Assembly (NCBI GenBank): GCA_017440565.1
Contig: JAFSHA010000026.1
Span: 1 to 64,000 of the forward strand
DNA: 64,000 bases
Direction: 5' to 3'
Origin: Eggerthellaceae bacterium
Lineage (GTDB): Bacteria > Actinomycetota > Coriobacteriia > Coriobacteriales > Eggerthellaceae
Below the pieces are notes generated by a model. The model searched no databases and was not told where the DNA came from. It was given only the letters and a program-made list of their open reading frames with translations. Made by a program: the position numbers and the translations under genes. Within the stretch, counting starts at the first letter, position 1. Each line of letters opens with the position of its first letter. This document shows positions 50,160 through 59,224 of the stretch, piece after piece.

Positions 50160-51488
50160 ATGATTTTCGGAAAGCGCAAGACCATCGAGGACCTGGCCGC
50201 CCAGCCCATTGAGCACCTCGACGCAAGCCAGCTTGAAAGCGCGAACGGCGCAGAAGAACGCAAGCCCTCGCGCCTCTTGCTCATCTTGGCCGCCATGGGC
50301 CCGGGCATCATCACCGCCATGGCCGGCAACGACGCCGGCGGCATCTCCACCTACTCCACCGCCGGTGCAAGCTTCGGCTTCGCCACGCTGTGGGTCATTC
50401 CCATCATGTGCGTGCTGCTCATCGTGGTCGAAACCACGGCCGGGCGCATGGGCGCCGTCACGGGCAAGGGCTTCGCCGCGCTCATCCGCGAGCGCTTCGG
50501 CATTCGCCTCACTGCGCTGGCCATGCTTGCGCTGCTCATCGGCAACGTGTGCACCACGTTCTCGGAATTCGCCGGCATCGCATCGGGCATGGAGATGTTC
50601 GGGGTGCCGAAGCTGTTCTCGGTGCCCGTGGCCGCGGTGGCCGTCTGGCTGCTTGTCGTCGGCGGCTCTTACAAGCGCGTGCAAAACGTCTTCCTCATGT
50701 TGTCGCTCGTATTCGTTACCTACGTTATCGCGGCTTTCCTCGCCGAGCCGAACTGGGACGAAGCCGCTCGCAACACCGTCATTCCCGCGCTGGTAAACGA
50801 CAGCAACTTCATCTCGCTTGTCATTGCCATGATCGGCACCACCATTGCGCCGTGGATGATGTTCTACACGCAAAGCAACGTGGTTGAAAAGGGCCTTACC
50901 ACCGACGACCTGTTCTCGCAGCGCGTCGATGCCGTGTCAGGCACGGTGGCCGCGTGCCTCGTGGCGTGGTTCATCATCGTCACCACCGGCTCGGTTCTGT
51001 TCCCGCAGGGCATTAGCATCGATAGCGCTGCCGACGCCGCAGCCGCCCTCGCGCCCTTCGCCGGCGAATACGCCGAGGCGCTGTTCGCCATCGGGCTTGT
51101 GGCCGCGTCTTTCCTCGCCGCCTGCGTGCTTCCGCTCACCACCGCCTTCGTCATCTGCGAGGCCTTCGGCTGGGAGGCGGGCGTTTCCCTTTCCTGGGAA
51201 GAGGCGCCGGTGTTCAAGAGCATCTTCACCTTCGTCATCGCATTCTCGGCGGCCGTGGTGCTCATCCCCAACATCAACCTGCTCGGCGTCATGCTGACGG
51301 CTCAGTTCATCAACGGAATCATCCTGCCCATCCTGCTGTGCTTCATGGCCATCATCTCAAGCGACAAGCGAATCATGGGCGCCTACCGCTCCAAACCCCT
51401 CACGAAGGCCCTCATCTGGGCAACCGTAGGCATCGTAGCCGTACTCACGGTCGCCCTGCTGGTCATGCAGGCCCTCGGGTTGGGATAG
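50160..51488 (+). CDS. NRAMP-related divalent metal transporter, probably Mg (NRMT type)
   Basis: A 442-residue transporter of the NRAMP/LeuT fold with 11 likely membrane segments after a 40-residue cytosolic N-terminus. The two metal-binding helices differ from canonical NRAMP: helix 1 has GNDAGG in place of DPGN, and helix 6 has IAPWMMF in place of the MPHN type. NRAMP-related Mg transporters, known from Eggerthella lenta, lack the transition-metal-selective Met and bind hydrated Mg. The changes here and the MgtE-N/CBS partner immediately upstream both point to Mg rather than Mn/Fe. That substrate call is inference. Confidence 0.85.
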   Translation: MIFGKRKTIEDLAAQPIEHLDASQLESANGAEERKPSRLLLILAAMGPGIITAMAGNDAGGISTYSTAGASFGFATLWVIPIMCVLLIVVETTAGRMGAVTGKGFAALIRERFGIRLTALAMLALLIGNVCTTFSEFAGIASGMEMFGVPKLFSVPVAAVAVWLLVVGGSYKRVQNVFLMLSLVFVTYVIAAFLAEPNWDEAARNTVIPALVNDSNFISLVIAMIGTTIAPWMMFYTQSNVVEKGLTTDDLFSQRVDAVSGTVAACLVAWFIIVTTGSVLFPQGISIDSAADAAAALAPFAGEYAEALFAIGLVAASFLAACVLPLTTAFVICEAFGWEAGVSLSWEEAPVFKSIFTFVIAFSAAVVLIPNINLLGVMLTAQFINGIILPILLCFMAIISSDKRIMGAYRSKPLTKALIWATVGIVAVLTVALLVMQALGLG

Positions 51489-51572
51489 GGTAAAAAGCGC
51501 TCGCCCTGATGAAAGGTGCGCAGGACGATCCTTACTCGCAACATAGCGCCCCGCGTCCATCTTGCACAGCGC

Positions 51573-51615
51573 AACACCCTGCACCCATCCGAATTCCGAC
51601 CAGGTGCAGGGTGTT
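51573..51615. repeat. Hairpin running into parS site 5
   Basis: AACACCCTGCACC (51573-51585) and GGTGCAGGGTGTT (51603-51615) are perfectly complementary; the 3' arm shares its last 4 bases with parS. It may terminate the transporter operon, although a T tract is lacking. Confidence 0.6.
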
Positions 51616-51627
51616 TCACGTGAAACA
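51612..51627. other. parS site 5
   Basis: Exact TGTTTCACGTGAAACA between the NRAMP-like and Rrf2 genes. Confidence 0.9.
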
Positions 51628-51698
51628 CTTAAATGCAGAAATCTCCTTGGCGGAACTCGGTGGGCGAATGCGCCGCCGCGAAGCTGGCTCCCAGCCGC

Positions 51699-52184
51699 CT
51701 AGCGATACGCAAGCGAGTTCCCCTCTTTCTGCAAGAATCGGCTCGCCAGGCAAGCCTCGCCCGCAGAAGAGTCCCCCGAGCAATCCAACAGCATATCAAG
51801 CGTGATAGCGTCCAGATACGAGTCGTAGCTTTCCAAAGCCAGCTGGTAGGCGCGCTTGATCCTTTCGGCTTCCTCTGATTTCGCAGGCAGCCCTCGACGG
51901 CGCGACTGCTTCTTTCGCGTCTCCGTCTTAGGCTCTTCGTCAAGCGCCGTCATTACCGAAAGCAGCGATATTTCCGAGGGATCCTTCGCCAGACGGTACC
52001 CACCGTGCTTGCCAGGCCGAGCCTCCACGATTCCAGCGTTTCGCAGAAGCTGGGCGAGCTGAATGAGGTAATCGCGCGGAATGGCCATTTCCCGAGCGAT
52101 GTCGCGCGACGAGCACAGCCCGTCTTTGTGCGCCAAATACAAAACGGCACGCAAGCCGTAATCGATCGATGCTTTCAGCTGCAT
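51699..52184 (-). CDS. Rrf2-family transcriptional regulator
   Basis: A 161-residue winged-helix regulator. It starts MQLKASIDYGLRAVLYLAHK at 52184 with GGGAGG upstream, the classic Rrf2 opening. The DNA-binding core is SSRDIAREMAIPRDYLIQLA and the wing ARPGKHGGYRLAKDPSEISL. The Fe-S ligand set of IscR (three clustered Cys) is not present; only two Cys lie in LLDCSGDSSAGEACLAS. A basic insert (TRKKQSRRRGLPAKSEEAER) follows the wing. The signal it senses and its targets are unknown. Confidence 0.9.
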   Translation of the reverse strand: MQLKASIDYGLRAVLYLAHKDGLCSSRDIAREMAIPRDYLIQLAQLLRNAGIVEARPGKHGGYRLAKDPSEISLLSVMTALDEEPKTETRKKQSRRRGLPAKSEEAERIKRAYQLALESYDSYLDAITLDMLLDCSGDSSAGEACLASRFLQKEGNSLAYR

Positions 52185-52419
52185 GATCGCCTCCCGTTCG
52201 TCGAGGCGGATACGTGCTTGCAGTGTAGAACGCTCTCGACGACAGCCCAAGGCGGCAACCTTAACGATGAGCGAGGCGATCGCCAATCGTTACCCGCGCG
52301 AAACCCACGCCTGTGGCAAAGCTCGGCAGAAGCAAAATCCATTCAACAGCGTGTCGTGAGAACCCCTGAGCCCGCGGGCAAAGCGCCCCGCCCGCCAACA
52401 GTCGGATATCAAGCAAGAG

Positions 52420-52435
52420 TGTTTCACGTGAAACA
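52420..52435. other. parS site 6
   Basis: Exact TGTTTCACGTGAAACA in a 24-bp palindrome, upstream of the Rrf2 gene; 76 bp from site 7. Confidence 0.9.
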
Positions 52436-52495
52436 CTCTGCGGCATTTAATACGCCGCCCTAAGCTCAAACGCGCCTACCTTTGTCGTGCGGAAG

Positions 52496-52511
52496 TGTTT
52501 CACGTGAAACA
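52496..52511. other. parS site 7
   Basis: Exact TGTTTCACGTGAAACA, 12 bp past the stop of the wHTH gene that ends at 52524. Confidence 0.9.
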
Positions 52512-52523
52512 CTCCGCCGCGCT

Positions 52524-52868
52524 CTAGGCCAGTTTCTCGCGGAATAGGCGCTCAGCTTCTCGGTTGAGCTCTTCGGCAATCTCGAAGTAGGCGTCAAGCA
52601 GGCGATTTCCCTCGGGGGTAAGCACGCTGCCGTGCGCGCCATCGCGATCCAAAAGCTGCATTCCCAGCGACGCCTCCGAATCCCTGATCACGCGCCAAGC
52701 TTTGCTGTATGCCATGCCCATGCTCTTTGCAGCGGCATTAAGAGAGCCGCGTTCGCGAACGCCAAGGCAGAGGGTGGCTATGCCGTAGCCAAAGCCGGCA
52801 TCCTGCTCAACGTTCTCGCCTTTCACGGAAAGCCTGACCGACGTCGTCAGGTAATCGAACCGACCCAT
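52524..52868 (-). CDS. ModE/LysR-like winged-helix regulator
   Basis: A 114-residue protein consisting of one winged-helix domain of the ModE N-terminal/LysR type: GIATLCLGVRERGSLNAAAK, SMGMAYSKAWRVIRDSEASL, GMQLLDRDGAHGSVLTPEGN. In ModE this domain binds DNA and a separate MOP domain binds molybdate; no MOP domain is present here. Such stand-alone forms occur in many anaerobes. GGAGG precedes the ATG at 52868. No molybdate transport gene is adjacent, so the effector is unknown. Confidence 0.85.
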   Translation of the reverse strand: MGRFDYLTTSVRLSVKGENVEQDAGFGYGIATLCLGVRERGSLNAAAKSMGMAYSKAWRVIRDSEASLGMQLLDRDGAHGSVLTPEGNRLLDAYFEIAEELNREAERLFREKLA

Positions 52869-53290
52869 TCGCTTCCTCCGATCTCACCCGCATTGCGCGG
52901 CAGATCCCCCACCTCTCAATTCTCGCTCTCTGTCCATTATCTCACAGCGAGAACAATTCGCCCAGCTTGCGCAAACCTGGTCAATTTTTTTCACACTACT
53001 GCGAAATTTACTGTTCACTGTCAAATTCAGTAAGAGTTTGAAAAGATGGGTTTCTACATGCATCTCGACATTTGTCAAAGTGGTTTCGACTTCGGCGCGG
53101 CACCCGATAAGCCAATCGCATATGAAGGAATTGTGACGCTCAGGGCGCCGAAAAACGTATCAAACACTCCCCATTCCAGACACGAAAGGAGCGCCGAAGC
53201 GCTCCTTTTTGCAGAAAGACGGCTATGTTCCGCTCGTGTCTGACCAAGCTCCGGTTTGATGCCCGCCTACGATGTTTCTTACGGTGAGGA
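52869..53290. other. Intergenic region with a plus-strand terminator
   Basis: The first part is AT-rich (ATTTTTTTCACACTACTG, AATTTACTGTTCACTG). A 65-codon frame at 53046-53243 is not supported, because a strong terminator lies inside it. A small plus-strand RNA from about 53000-53040 to the terminator at 53210 is possible. Confidence 0.4.
53185..53210 (+). terminator. Rho-independent terminator without an assigned gene
   Basis: AGGAGCGC / GCGCTCCT with a 4-nt loop (CGAA) followed by TTTTT. No plus-strand protein gene precedes it. Confidence 0.85.
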
Positions 53291-53340
53291 ATAGCCAAGG
53301 TTCCATTAATCACTATCCAAGGTTCCGCTAATGGCTATCC
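53291..53340. repeat. IS21-type terminal repeat remnant
   Basis: Short phrases repeat: ATAGCCAAGGTTCCATTAATC, shortened here, and ACTATCCAAGGTTCCGCTAAT, then GGCTATCC. Spaced repeats with CTATCC/GGTTCC/TAAT are typical of IS21-family ends. Confidence 0.55.
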
Positions 53341-53446
53341 AGCCGTCCGAAGGTTAGACGAGGCTTCAGGGGGCTGCAGGACCACGCACCGCGCTATACG
53401 CCGAAAGGCTTGAGAAGCATGCTCTCTCTGAACGGCAAGTTGCAAT

Positions 53447-54073
53447 TTAAGGAATGTTCAGCACGCCATGGACAAACCAAGTTTGGGCGGTGATCATGAT
53501 GGCAAATGCGCAAACGGCGAAGAAGATCACTTCGGCCGTGGCGTTGACGAACCTGGATTGAAGCTGCTTATCCAGATTGGCGGGCAGAACTCTCGACAGC
53601 AGGCGATATGCCAAAAAACCGATACAGGTTCCCACCGTGTTTGTCATCAGATCGTTGATATCCGAGGAGCCCCAGCCGAACATCTGAAAAAACTCAACGG
53701 CCAGAGAAAGCAGGAAGCCGACCAATGCAACCGCCTTCGCGCTGCGACAGCTCTTGTACAGCAACGGCAGGAAGAATCCAAGTGGCACGAACAGGACGAT
53801 ATTCAGAACGGTCTCAACCGGCCCGGTTACCATGCCGACAAAAGGCGTCCAAGAAACGTCTGGGCTAAAGGCTATCGCGCTGGTGAAGCCGATGCCTGTC
53901 ACGGTCAGAAGTCCGAACAGATAGTACCCAAAAACAAACGCCGCGACGGTATGGGGAAGGCTCTGTGCTCTCCCCGTTTTTTTGAGCCACATGAAATACA
54001 GGGCGAAGATCGGAAGCATGAACAAATAGCCGCTCATCGAGCGGACAAGAATATCAGAAACAGGTATCACCAT
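53447..54073 (-). CDS. VanZ-like membrane protein
   Basis: A 208-residue VanZ-family protein with five likely membrane segments. The family core is visible: FVGMVTGPVETVLNIVLFVP, then GFFLPLLYKSCRSAKAVALV, and SLAVEFFQMFGWGSSDINDL with its conserved E...DINDL. VanZ in glycopeptide-resistance clusters gives low-level teicoplanin resistance, but most homologues have no known role. Its start (54073) overlaps by 20 bp the end of a transposase fragment, and IS21-like ends lie downstream, so it appears to sit in insertion-sequence debris. Confidence 0.85.
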   Translation of the reverse strand: MVIPVSDILVRSMSGYLFMLPIFALYFMWLKKTGRAQSLPHTVAAFVFGYYLFGLLTVTGIGFTSAIAFSPDVSWTPFVGMVTGPVETVLNIVLFVPLGFFLPLLYKSCRSAKAVALVGFLLSLAVEFFQMFGWGSSDINDLMTNTVGTCIGFLAYRLLSRVLPANLDKQLQSRFVNATAEVIFFAVCAFAIMITAQTWFVHGVLNIP

Positions 54074-54278
54074 TCCACCTCGTCGAATCCCGGCCTGTCG
54101 CTCCGCGCTCTCGCCGATCGCTAAACCGCTGCGGCAAGCTTAGCATATCGTCGCGGAGGCGGGCGACGGTGCCGTGCGAGCACCCAGCTGACGCGGCTAT
54201 CTCGCGCTGGGTGTAGTGGCCGTCCGCGAAGGTGAGCCTTGCGATCTCCTTGTAGGAGATATCCGGCTTTCTTTCCAT
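54054..54278 (-). pseudogene. IS21-like transposase (IstA) N-terminal fragment
   Basis: 74 codons with a good start (AGGAAGGAGT before the ATG at 54278). The first 45 residues form the helix-turn-helix that opens IstA proteins: SYKEIARLTFADGHYTQREI, AASAGCSHGTVARLRDDML. The rest (RFSDRRERGATGRDST) is unrelated, and the catalytic domain and istB are missing. A full IstA has about 500 residues. This is a truncated relic, and its downstream part was replaced by the VanZ gene. Confidence 0.7.
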
Positions 54279-54295
54279 ATGACTCCTTCCTGAAT

Positions 54296-54336
54296 CAATG
54301 GGCCTGCATGGTCGTCTTTGCCATGCAGGCCCATTG
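54296..54336. repeat. 16-bp perfect inverted repeat
   Basis: CAATGGGCCTGCATGG (54296-54311) and its exact complement (54321-54336) with a 9-nt loop, just upstream of the transposase fragment. There is no T tract in either direction. Confidence 0.75.
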
Positions 54337-54452
54337 TTGGGGAGTGATATGGAGTTCGTTTGCGCAAACCTTCCGAATAAACCACATTGCGCCGTTATAG
54401 ACTCAACCTATAACCGAGTAAAATATTCTGCAGAATAAGGAGAGGATCGCCC

Positions 54453-55382
54453 ATGACTTTGCAGCAACTTCGCTACCTCATAGCCATTTCCGAATACGGC
54501 TCCATCAACGCCGCCGCACAAAACCTCTACGCCTCGCAGTCGAACCTCTCGACCGCCATCAAGGAACTCGAGCAGGAGCTCGGCATCACCATCTTCACGC
54601 GCAGCAACCGCGGCGTTACCCTCACCAATGACGGCACCGAACTACTCGGCTACGCCCGGCAGGTCATCGAGCAGGCCACCATGCTCGAAGAGCGTTACGC
54701 GCCTGGCGAAAACAAGCACGCGCGCCTGGCCATCTCGACGCAGCACTACGCGTTCAGCGTCTCCGCGTTCATGGATATGGCGAACGAGTTTTCCGGCGAA
54801 GAATACGACTTCATCCTACGTGAATGCAGCACCGGCGAAATCATCGACGACGTGCGCACCTTCCGCAGCGAAATAGGCATCCTCTACACCGACGAGTTCA
54901 ACCGCCGCGTGCTGTCGAAGGCCTTCTCCGACGCCAACGTCACCTACTACCCCCTGTTCGAGGCCAAGGTGCACGTCTTCGTAGGCGAACATCATCCCCT
55001 TGCCTCGCGCAGCATCCTCGATATCGCCGATCTCGAGCCCTACCCGCGTTATTCGTTCGAGCAGGGCACCACCAACTCGTTCTACTATTCCGAAGAACCC
55101 TTAAGCCATCTGCCCCACAAGAAAAACGTGCGCATCTCCGATCGCGGCACGCTCACGAACCTGCTCACCAACCACAACGGCTACACGCTTTCCACCGGCG
55201 TGCTTTCGTCGGAAATGCATGCGGGCATCGCGAGCATCCCGCTGAACGTCGATGCGCTCATGCAGGTCGGCTACATCATGCACAACGAACGCCGCCCGAG
55301 CGACCTGCTGCTCAGCTTCATCGAGCATTTGCGCGCAGGCATCAAGCAAAATCCCAGCGTGGACGAGTATTTGGGAGAATAG
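54453..55382 (+). CDS. LysR-family transcriptional regulator
   Basis: A 309-residue LysR regulator. The N-terminal wHTH is typical: MTLQQLRYLIAISEYGSINA, AAQNLYASQSNLSTAIKELE, QELGITIFTRSNRGVTLTND. A substrate-binding domain fills the rest (ARLAISTQHYAFSVSAFMDM onward). The ATG at 54453 has AGGAGAGG upstream. The adjacent gene in front is insertion-sequence debris and behind is convergent, so no target can be read from context. Confidence 0.93.
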   Translation: MTLQQLRYLIAISEYGSINAAAQNLYASQSNLSTAIKELEQELGITIFTRSNRGVTLTNDGTELLGYARQVIEQATMLEERYAPGENKHARLAISTQHYAFSVSAFMDMANEFSGEEYDFILRECSTGEIIDDVRTFRSEIGILYTDEFNRRVLSKAFSDANVTYYPLFEAKVHVFVGEHHPLASRSILDIADLEPYPRYSFEQGTTNSFYYSEEPLSHLPHKKNVRISDRGTLTNLLTNHNGYTLSTGVLSSEMHAGIASIPLNVDALMQVGYIMHNERRPSDLLLSFIEHLRAGIKQNPSVDEYLGE

Positions 55383-55488
55383 ACGCACACGACGCCAGGA
55401 AAACGACGGCAAGCCGACTTCCAACAAGCCAAATTGAATAAGAAGGGAATCGACGGTTCCGTTTCTGCGCCGTGCAGCAAAAACGAGA

Positions 55489-55534
55489 GCTGGGATTGAA
55501 ACAGGGCTTGCGACCCCCGCTCCAATCCCAGCTC
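55489..55534. terminator. Bidirectional hairpin between convergent genes
   Basis: AGCTGGGATTG / CAATCCCAGCT, 11-bp perfect stem with a 24-nt loop; CCTTTA follows on the plus strand. Confidence 0.65.
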
Positions 55535-55557
55535 CTTTACGCTATCCTGCCGACGCC

Positions 55558-58500
55558 CTATATCTGCTTGAGAAGCTCCATGACGAAATCGGCGTTGCGC
55601 ATGAGGGTTTCCTCGTCGACGTTGGCAACCACATCGTCCTCGCGACCGAAGCGCGCCGGCTTCCCGTCAAGCGCGCCGACCAGATGAAGCGCCTGGTATC
55701 CGCGCCTCATAGCGTAAGCCGCCGACGTCTCGCGCCAATCGATGTCAATATGGGCAAGAGGAATGCCGAACTCAGCCGAAGCCTTCGCGGCGTAACGCCT
55801 CATGCGCGAAGGGCTCGAAACGGTCTTGTTCAAACCTTCGCGTTCAACTACGGCCAAATCGCCCGCGCCAAGACCCTCGAGCTCGACGATAACGGCACCT
55901 CGCAAATCCGACGCATGCTCGGCCATGAACGCCTCCATGCCTCCGTTGGCCGCAAGCTCGGAACCCAGCGCGACAAACCAAACCTCGATGTCGATATCGG
56001 GATGACGGAAACGATACACGCCTTCCTCGGCCGCACGCGCCTCAGCCACGAACTCCTCGGCATCAGCCTCGCCGGAAAGCATCGAAACGCGTCCGAGTCT
56101 CTCGCGAGAAACCGCGCCACCTTCCCAGCGGCGCGTACGTCTACCGCCGCCACGGCGTCCAGTGAACTCATCCTCATCAGAGAAAGCGGCTTCGAGCTCG
56201 CCTGTATAACGCACGTCGGCTGCAGGCTCTTCGTAATCCGCCTCGTCCTGGCGGAAGCTTTCCCAACCGCCGCGCGCAGCACCCACCGTACGCGCATCGA
56301 AATCGCTGTCGACCTCAAGCCACTCCTGCGGAGTCATGTGCTCCTGCTTCACGCTGCGGCGCTCGCCATTGTTTTTCGCGAACCTTCCCAGAAAACCCTG
56401 AATACGCGACTTGGGCATCTTGGAATAACCGGGATGCGCGGCGGGCTGAGAAGCGGGCGCGGACACCTCGGGCTCGTGCTCCTCGACTTCCGGACCTTCG
56501 TCATCAGGCCAAGGCAGATCCTCTATCTGGTTGGTGATCGTCACCTCATCGGCAGAGTCGGCAACATCCGAAAGGTCATAGGGCATAAACGCCGTCGTAG
56601 CGCCAAGGTCAGCCTCCGCGGCCGAATCAACCGAGCTCACCTCTGGCACGGAAACCTTCAGGTTCGCGACGCCAAGCGTCGACGCAGGCGATGATGCTGC
56701 GGAATCCGTCTGGCCCTCAGCCACGTCAGACTCAGAGGAAATCGCAGGCAAATTCGCGATCTTAGCAGCGGAACGTCGCACGGGGCGCGCCTTCGGTTCC
56801 TTCGCCTGGCTTTCCGCAGAAGCATCGGTCGATGACCCGATGGAGGGAATCCTCGCCCGCAAATTTTGAATGGCGCTCGCCTTCCCCTCGGCCGCGCTGG
56901 CGCCTTCCGAAGAATCGGCGCCCTCGGCCGCTTCTTCCCTTCCGATCGCCTTGCCAATGCTCGGCAACGCGATCGCACGCTTCTTTCGCGGCTGCGGCTT
57001 CTTCGCAGCAGACGGGACGGCAGCAGCTGAAGCCTTCTGCTCGCTTTGCGCAGATTGGCTGCTGGATGAAGCGATCGGCGCCGCAGCAGCAACCTCCGAG
57101 GCAGCGGCAACAGCCGCACCCGCTGCGCCGGCAGCTCCCATCACAGACGCTGCAGCAACACCAACTGCAGAAACCTCCGCACCTTCGGCAAGCGAAGAAT
57201 CGACGTCACCAGGCTGCTCAGAAGGCGCCTTAGTCACGCGGGGCTCGCCAATGCGCGGCGCACGCACCTCCATGATGCTCTCACGCACGCGCTGCAAACG
57301 CTCCTCGGTTTCGCTTATCGCCGTACGGCTGGCCTCCTCTTCAGCTGCCTGCGCACGAGCCGCGCTTTCACGTGCCGCGGCATCAAGGGCGTCGGCATAG
57401 CGCGAGCGATACGCCGGATTTGCATCCGCTGCAGGCTTCTTCGCCTTTTCCTGCGCCTTGCGGAACCAGTCAGGCACATCGCTTTTCTCCGTAGCGGGTG
57501 CGGCAAACGACGATTCGAGAACCGGAGGCTCAGAATCCTCTCCCTCGCTAGGCGCCGCTTCGCCAAAAGCGACCGCAGGCACCGTCTCGCTTCCGGGCTC
57601 AGAGGACTCGGGGGATTCTGCAATTTCCTCGAAGTCTTCCGCCTCGAACACATCACCCCAAACCATTCCGTTTGAAAGGCCTTCGCGCGGAGCGTCCTTT
57701 TCGTCGGCGGACTCCTCGAACTCAATATTCACCGAAGAACTTACCGGCTTTCCCGTCAATGCAGCCACTGCGGCCTTTGCGGCCAGCAGACGCGCGGCAG
57801 GCGAACCTTCCGGCAAATCAGGATCGGCGACAGACGGCATCGCGCTCACTTCGTACACCAGCTCGGCCTCTTCGGGAATCAGGCCAGCGGCACGCGCTGC
57901 CTCTTCGCCATGAACTTCAGGATCTCGGCGCGGTGCGGAAGCGCTTTCCGCATAGTAATCCCAAGAGGAGCTGCTGCCAGCGTAGCCAATGCGCTTGGCA
58001 ACCTCCATGAGCACGGCAACGCCCGACGCATTGCAGTTCGCCGCTTCGTTGTACGGGGCGGCGCGGTTCACCACGAACTGAGCGATGGGCAGGGCCGCAC
58101 ACAGCATAGCCGCACCAGTGAGCACGTTCACCGCAATCAAGGTCGTGCCGCCAAACGTCAAAACACTGCGAACCAACATGATCAACGGAATGACGAACAG
58201 GCCCGTGATGGCGATAATCTGGGCAACGCCTGCTTTACCGAGCGTTCCCTTGCGCGTTTTCCCGCTGTCGTAGTGGGCGACGAGGATAACCTTGCGGCGG
58301 CGGGGCGCGGGAGCATCCTCGCTTGGCGCGGGGACGTATTTGGCCACGACGTTTTGGCTCACCCCGTTACCCAACAGGCGCGAAAGCTTCGTTCGGCCAA
58401 GCGATTCGGTAACGTAAAGAACGGCACACACCAGCGTGACGATAAGCGTCGGGATGACCATCACCTGAACGAACATGGCAACAAGGGCCATAAGAAGAGA

Positions 58501-58695
58501 CACCACGCAAAGAACCACGCGCGGAATGTCGTGATCGGGGCTGCAGTTAAAATCCTCGATCACGGCCGCCAAACCAGAATCTCTCTGGATTTCCTCGGTG
58601 ATATACAAAGCCGCTTGCTGTTCTTCCTCGGTACCCGCAGGACGCGGTCCGATGGATTGGGCAAGATACGCTACATTCTCCATTGGTTCGGCCAT
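55558..58695 (-). CDS. M28-peptidase-like membrane protein with a 600-residue insert
   Basis: A 1045-residue protein. The N-terminal part resembles the start of an M28 aminopeptidase (GPRPAGTEEEQQAALYITEE). It is interrupted by two membrane-helix pairs (about residues 60-95 and 155-210). KVILVAHYDSGK supplies the first metal His/Asp and EAANCNASGVAVLMEVAKRI stands where M28 has its second Asp ligand. Residues about 290-870 are low-complexity Ser/Ala/Glu/Pro. The fold then resumes (EVWFVALGSELAANGG, then the end EETLMRNADFVMELLK). The usual Glu-Glu pair reads Ser-Glu, and the last His ligand is not seen in ARFGREDDVVANVD. A non-catalytic scaffold is therefore likely. Confidence 0.7.
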   Translation of the reverse strand: MAEPMENVAYLAQSIGPRPAGTEEEQQAALYITEEIQRDSGLAAVIEDFNCSPDHDIPRVVLCVVSLLMALVAMFVQVMVIPTLIVTLVCAVLYVTESLGRTKLSRLLGNGVSQNVVAKYVPAPSEDAPAPRRRKVILVAHYDSGKTRKGTLGKAGVAQIIAITGLFVIPLIMLVRSVLTFGGTTLIAVNVLTGAAMLCAALPIAQFVVNRAAPYNEAANCNASGVAVLMEVAKRIGYAGSSSSWDYYAESASAPRRDPEVHGEEAARAAGLIPEEAELVYEVSAMPSVADPDLPEGSPAARLLAAKAAVAALTGKPVSSSVNIEFEESADEKDAPREGLSNGMVWGDVFEAEDFEEIAESPESSEPGSETVPAVAFGEAAPSEGEDSEPPVLESSFAAPATEKSDVPDWFRKAQEKAKKPAADANPAYRSRYADALDAAARESAARAQAAEEEASRTAISETEERLQRVRESIMEVRAPRIGEPRVTKAPSEQPGDVDSSLAEGAEVSAVGVAAASVMGAAGAAGAAVAAASEVAAAAPIASSSSQSAQSEQKASAAAVPSAAKKPQPRKKRAIALPSIGKAIGREEAAEGADSSEGASAAEGKASAIQNLRARIPSIGSSTDASAESQAKEPKARPVRRSAAKIANLPAISSESDVAEGQTDSAASSPASTLGVANLKVSVPEVSSVDSAAEADLGATTAFMPYDLSDVADSADEVTITNQIEDLPWPDDEGPEVEEHEPEVSAPASQPAAHPGYSKMPKSRIQGFLGRFAKNNGERRSVKQEHMTPQEWLEVDSDFDARTVGAARGGWESFRQDEADYEEPAADVRYTGELEAAFSDEDEFTGRRGGGRRTRRWEGGAVSRERLGRVSMLSGEADAEEFVAEARAAEEGVYRFRHPDIDIEVWFVALGSELAANGGMEAFMAEHASDLRGAVIVELEGLGAGDLAVVEREGLNKTVSSPSRMRRYAAKASAEFGIPLAHIDIDWRETSAAYAMRRGYQALHLVGALDGKPARFGREDDVVANVDEETLMRNADFVMELLKQI

Positions 58696-59224
58696 GTGAC
58701 GCCTTTCGTTGTGCGCAGGAAACGCCTGTAGACATAGTTGTAATAAGTATCAATCTACTTTGCTTTTTAATCAACATAACCTGCGGTAATTCCCAAGAAG
58801 TTACCAAACTGACGTCCGCGCCCATCAACCCCATCAACCCCATCAGCTTCTTGATCGAGCGAGTGAAAGATCCTGTGAATCAAGACGCAACTCAACCCCT
58901 CGCAACCCATTTTGCGCAGAATCGTTTAAAACAGAATGATGCAAGGTGCACACATGCGTGACAAAACGCACAGCACCACGCACGCACGCACGCGTACACG
59001 CACGGCTCTGCGCTGGGCGTAGCACTTAGTACCGCACAGCGCACAATACCAAGCATCGCGCCAAGCACGACACCATGCACATGCGGACACTATGTAGCCT
59101 GCGTGGCACCACGCACATGCGCGCCACCACGCAGGCTACATACGCACACGAGCACCCACTATTGCCGACAACCCGCAACCCAATTCAATTAATTCAATTC
59201 AAACAAAATGAACCAGAACGAACG
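58696..59224. other. Intergenic region with short repeats
   Basis: It contains ACCCCATCA repeated three times (58824-58852), a CACGCACGCACGCACG run near 58975-58995, many GCACNNNGCAC phrases, and the inverted repeat at 59093-59140. No gene was recognised. Confidence 0.5.
59093..59140. repeat. 14-bp perfect inverted repeat downstream of the coiled-coil gene
   Basis: TGTAGCCTGCGTGG and CCACGCAGGCTACA with a 20-nt loop. It may stabilise or end the minus-strand transcript that stops at 59225. Confidence 0.65.

Noticed and set aside
53046-53243. 65-codon plus-strand frame
   Set aside because: It contains an intrinsic terminator at 53185-53210 and has no recognisable protein pattern.
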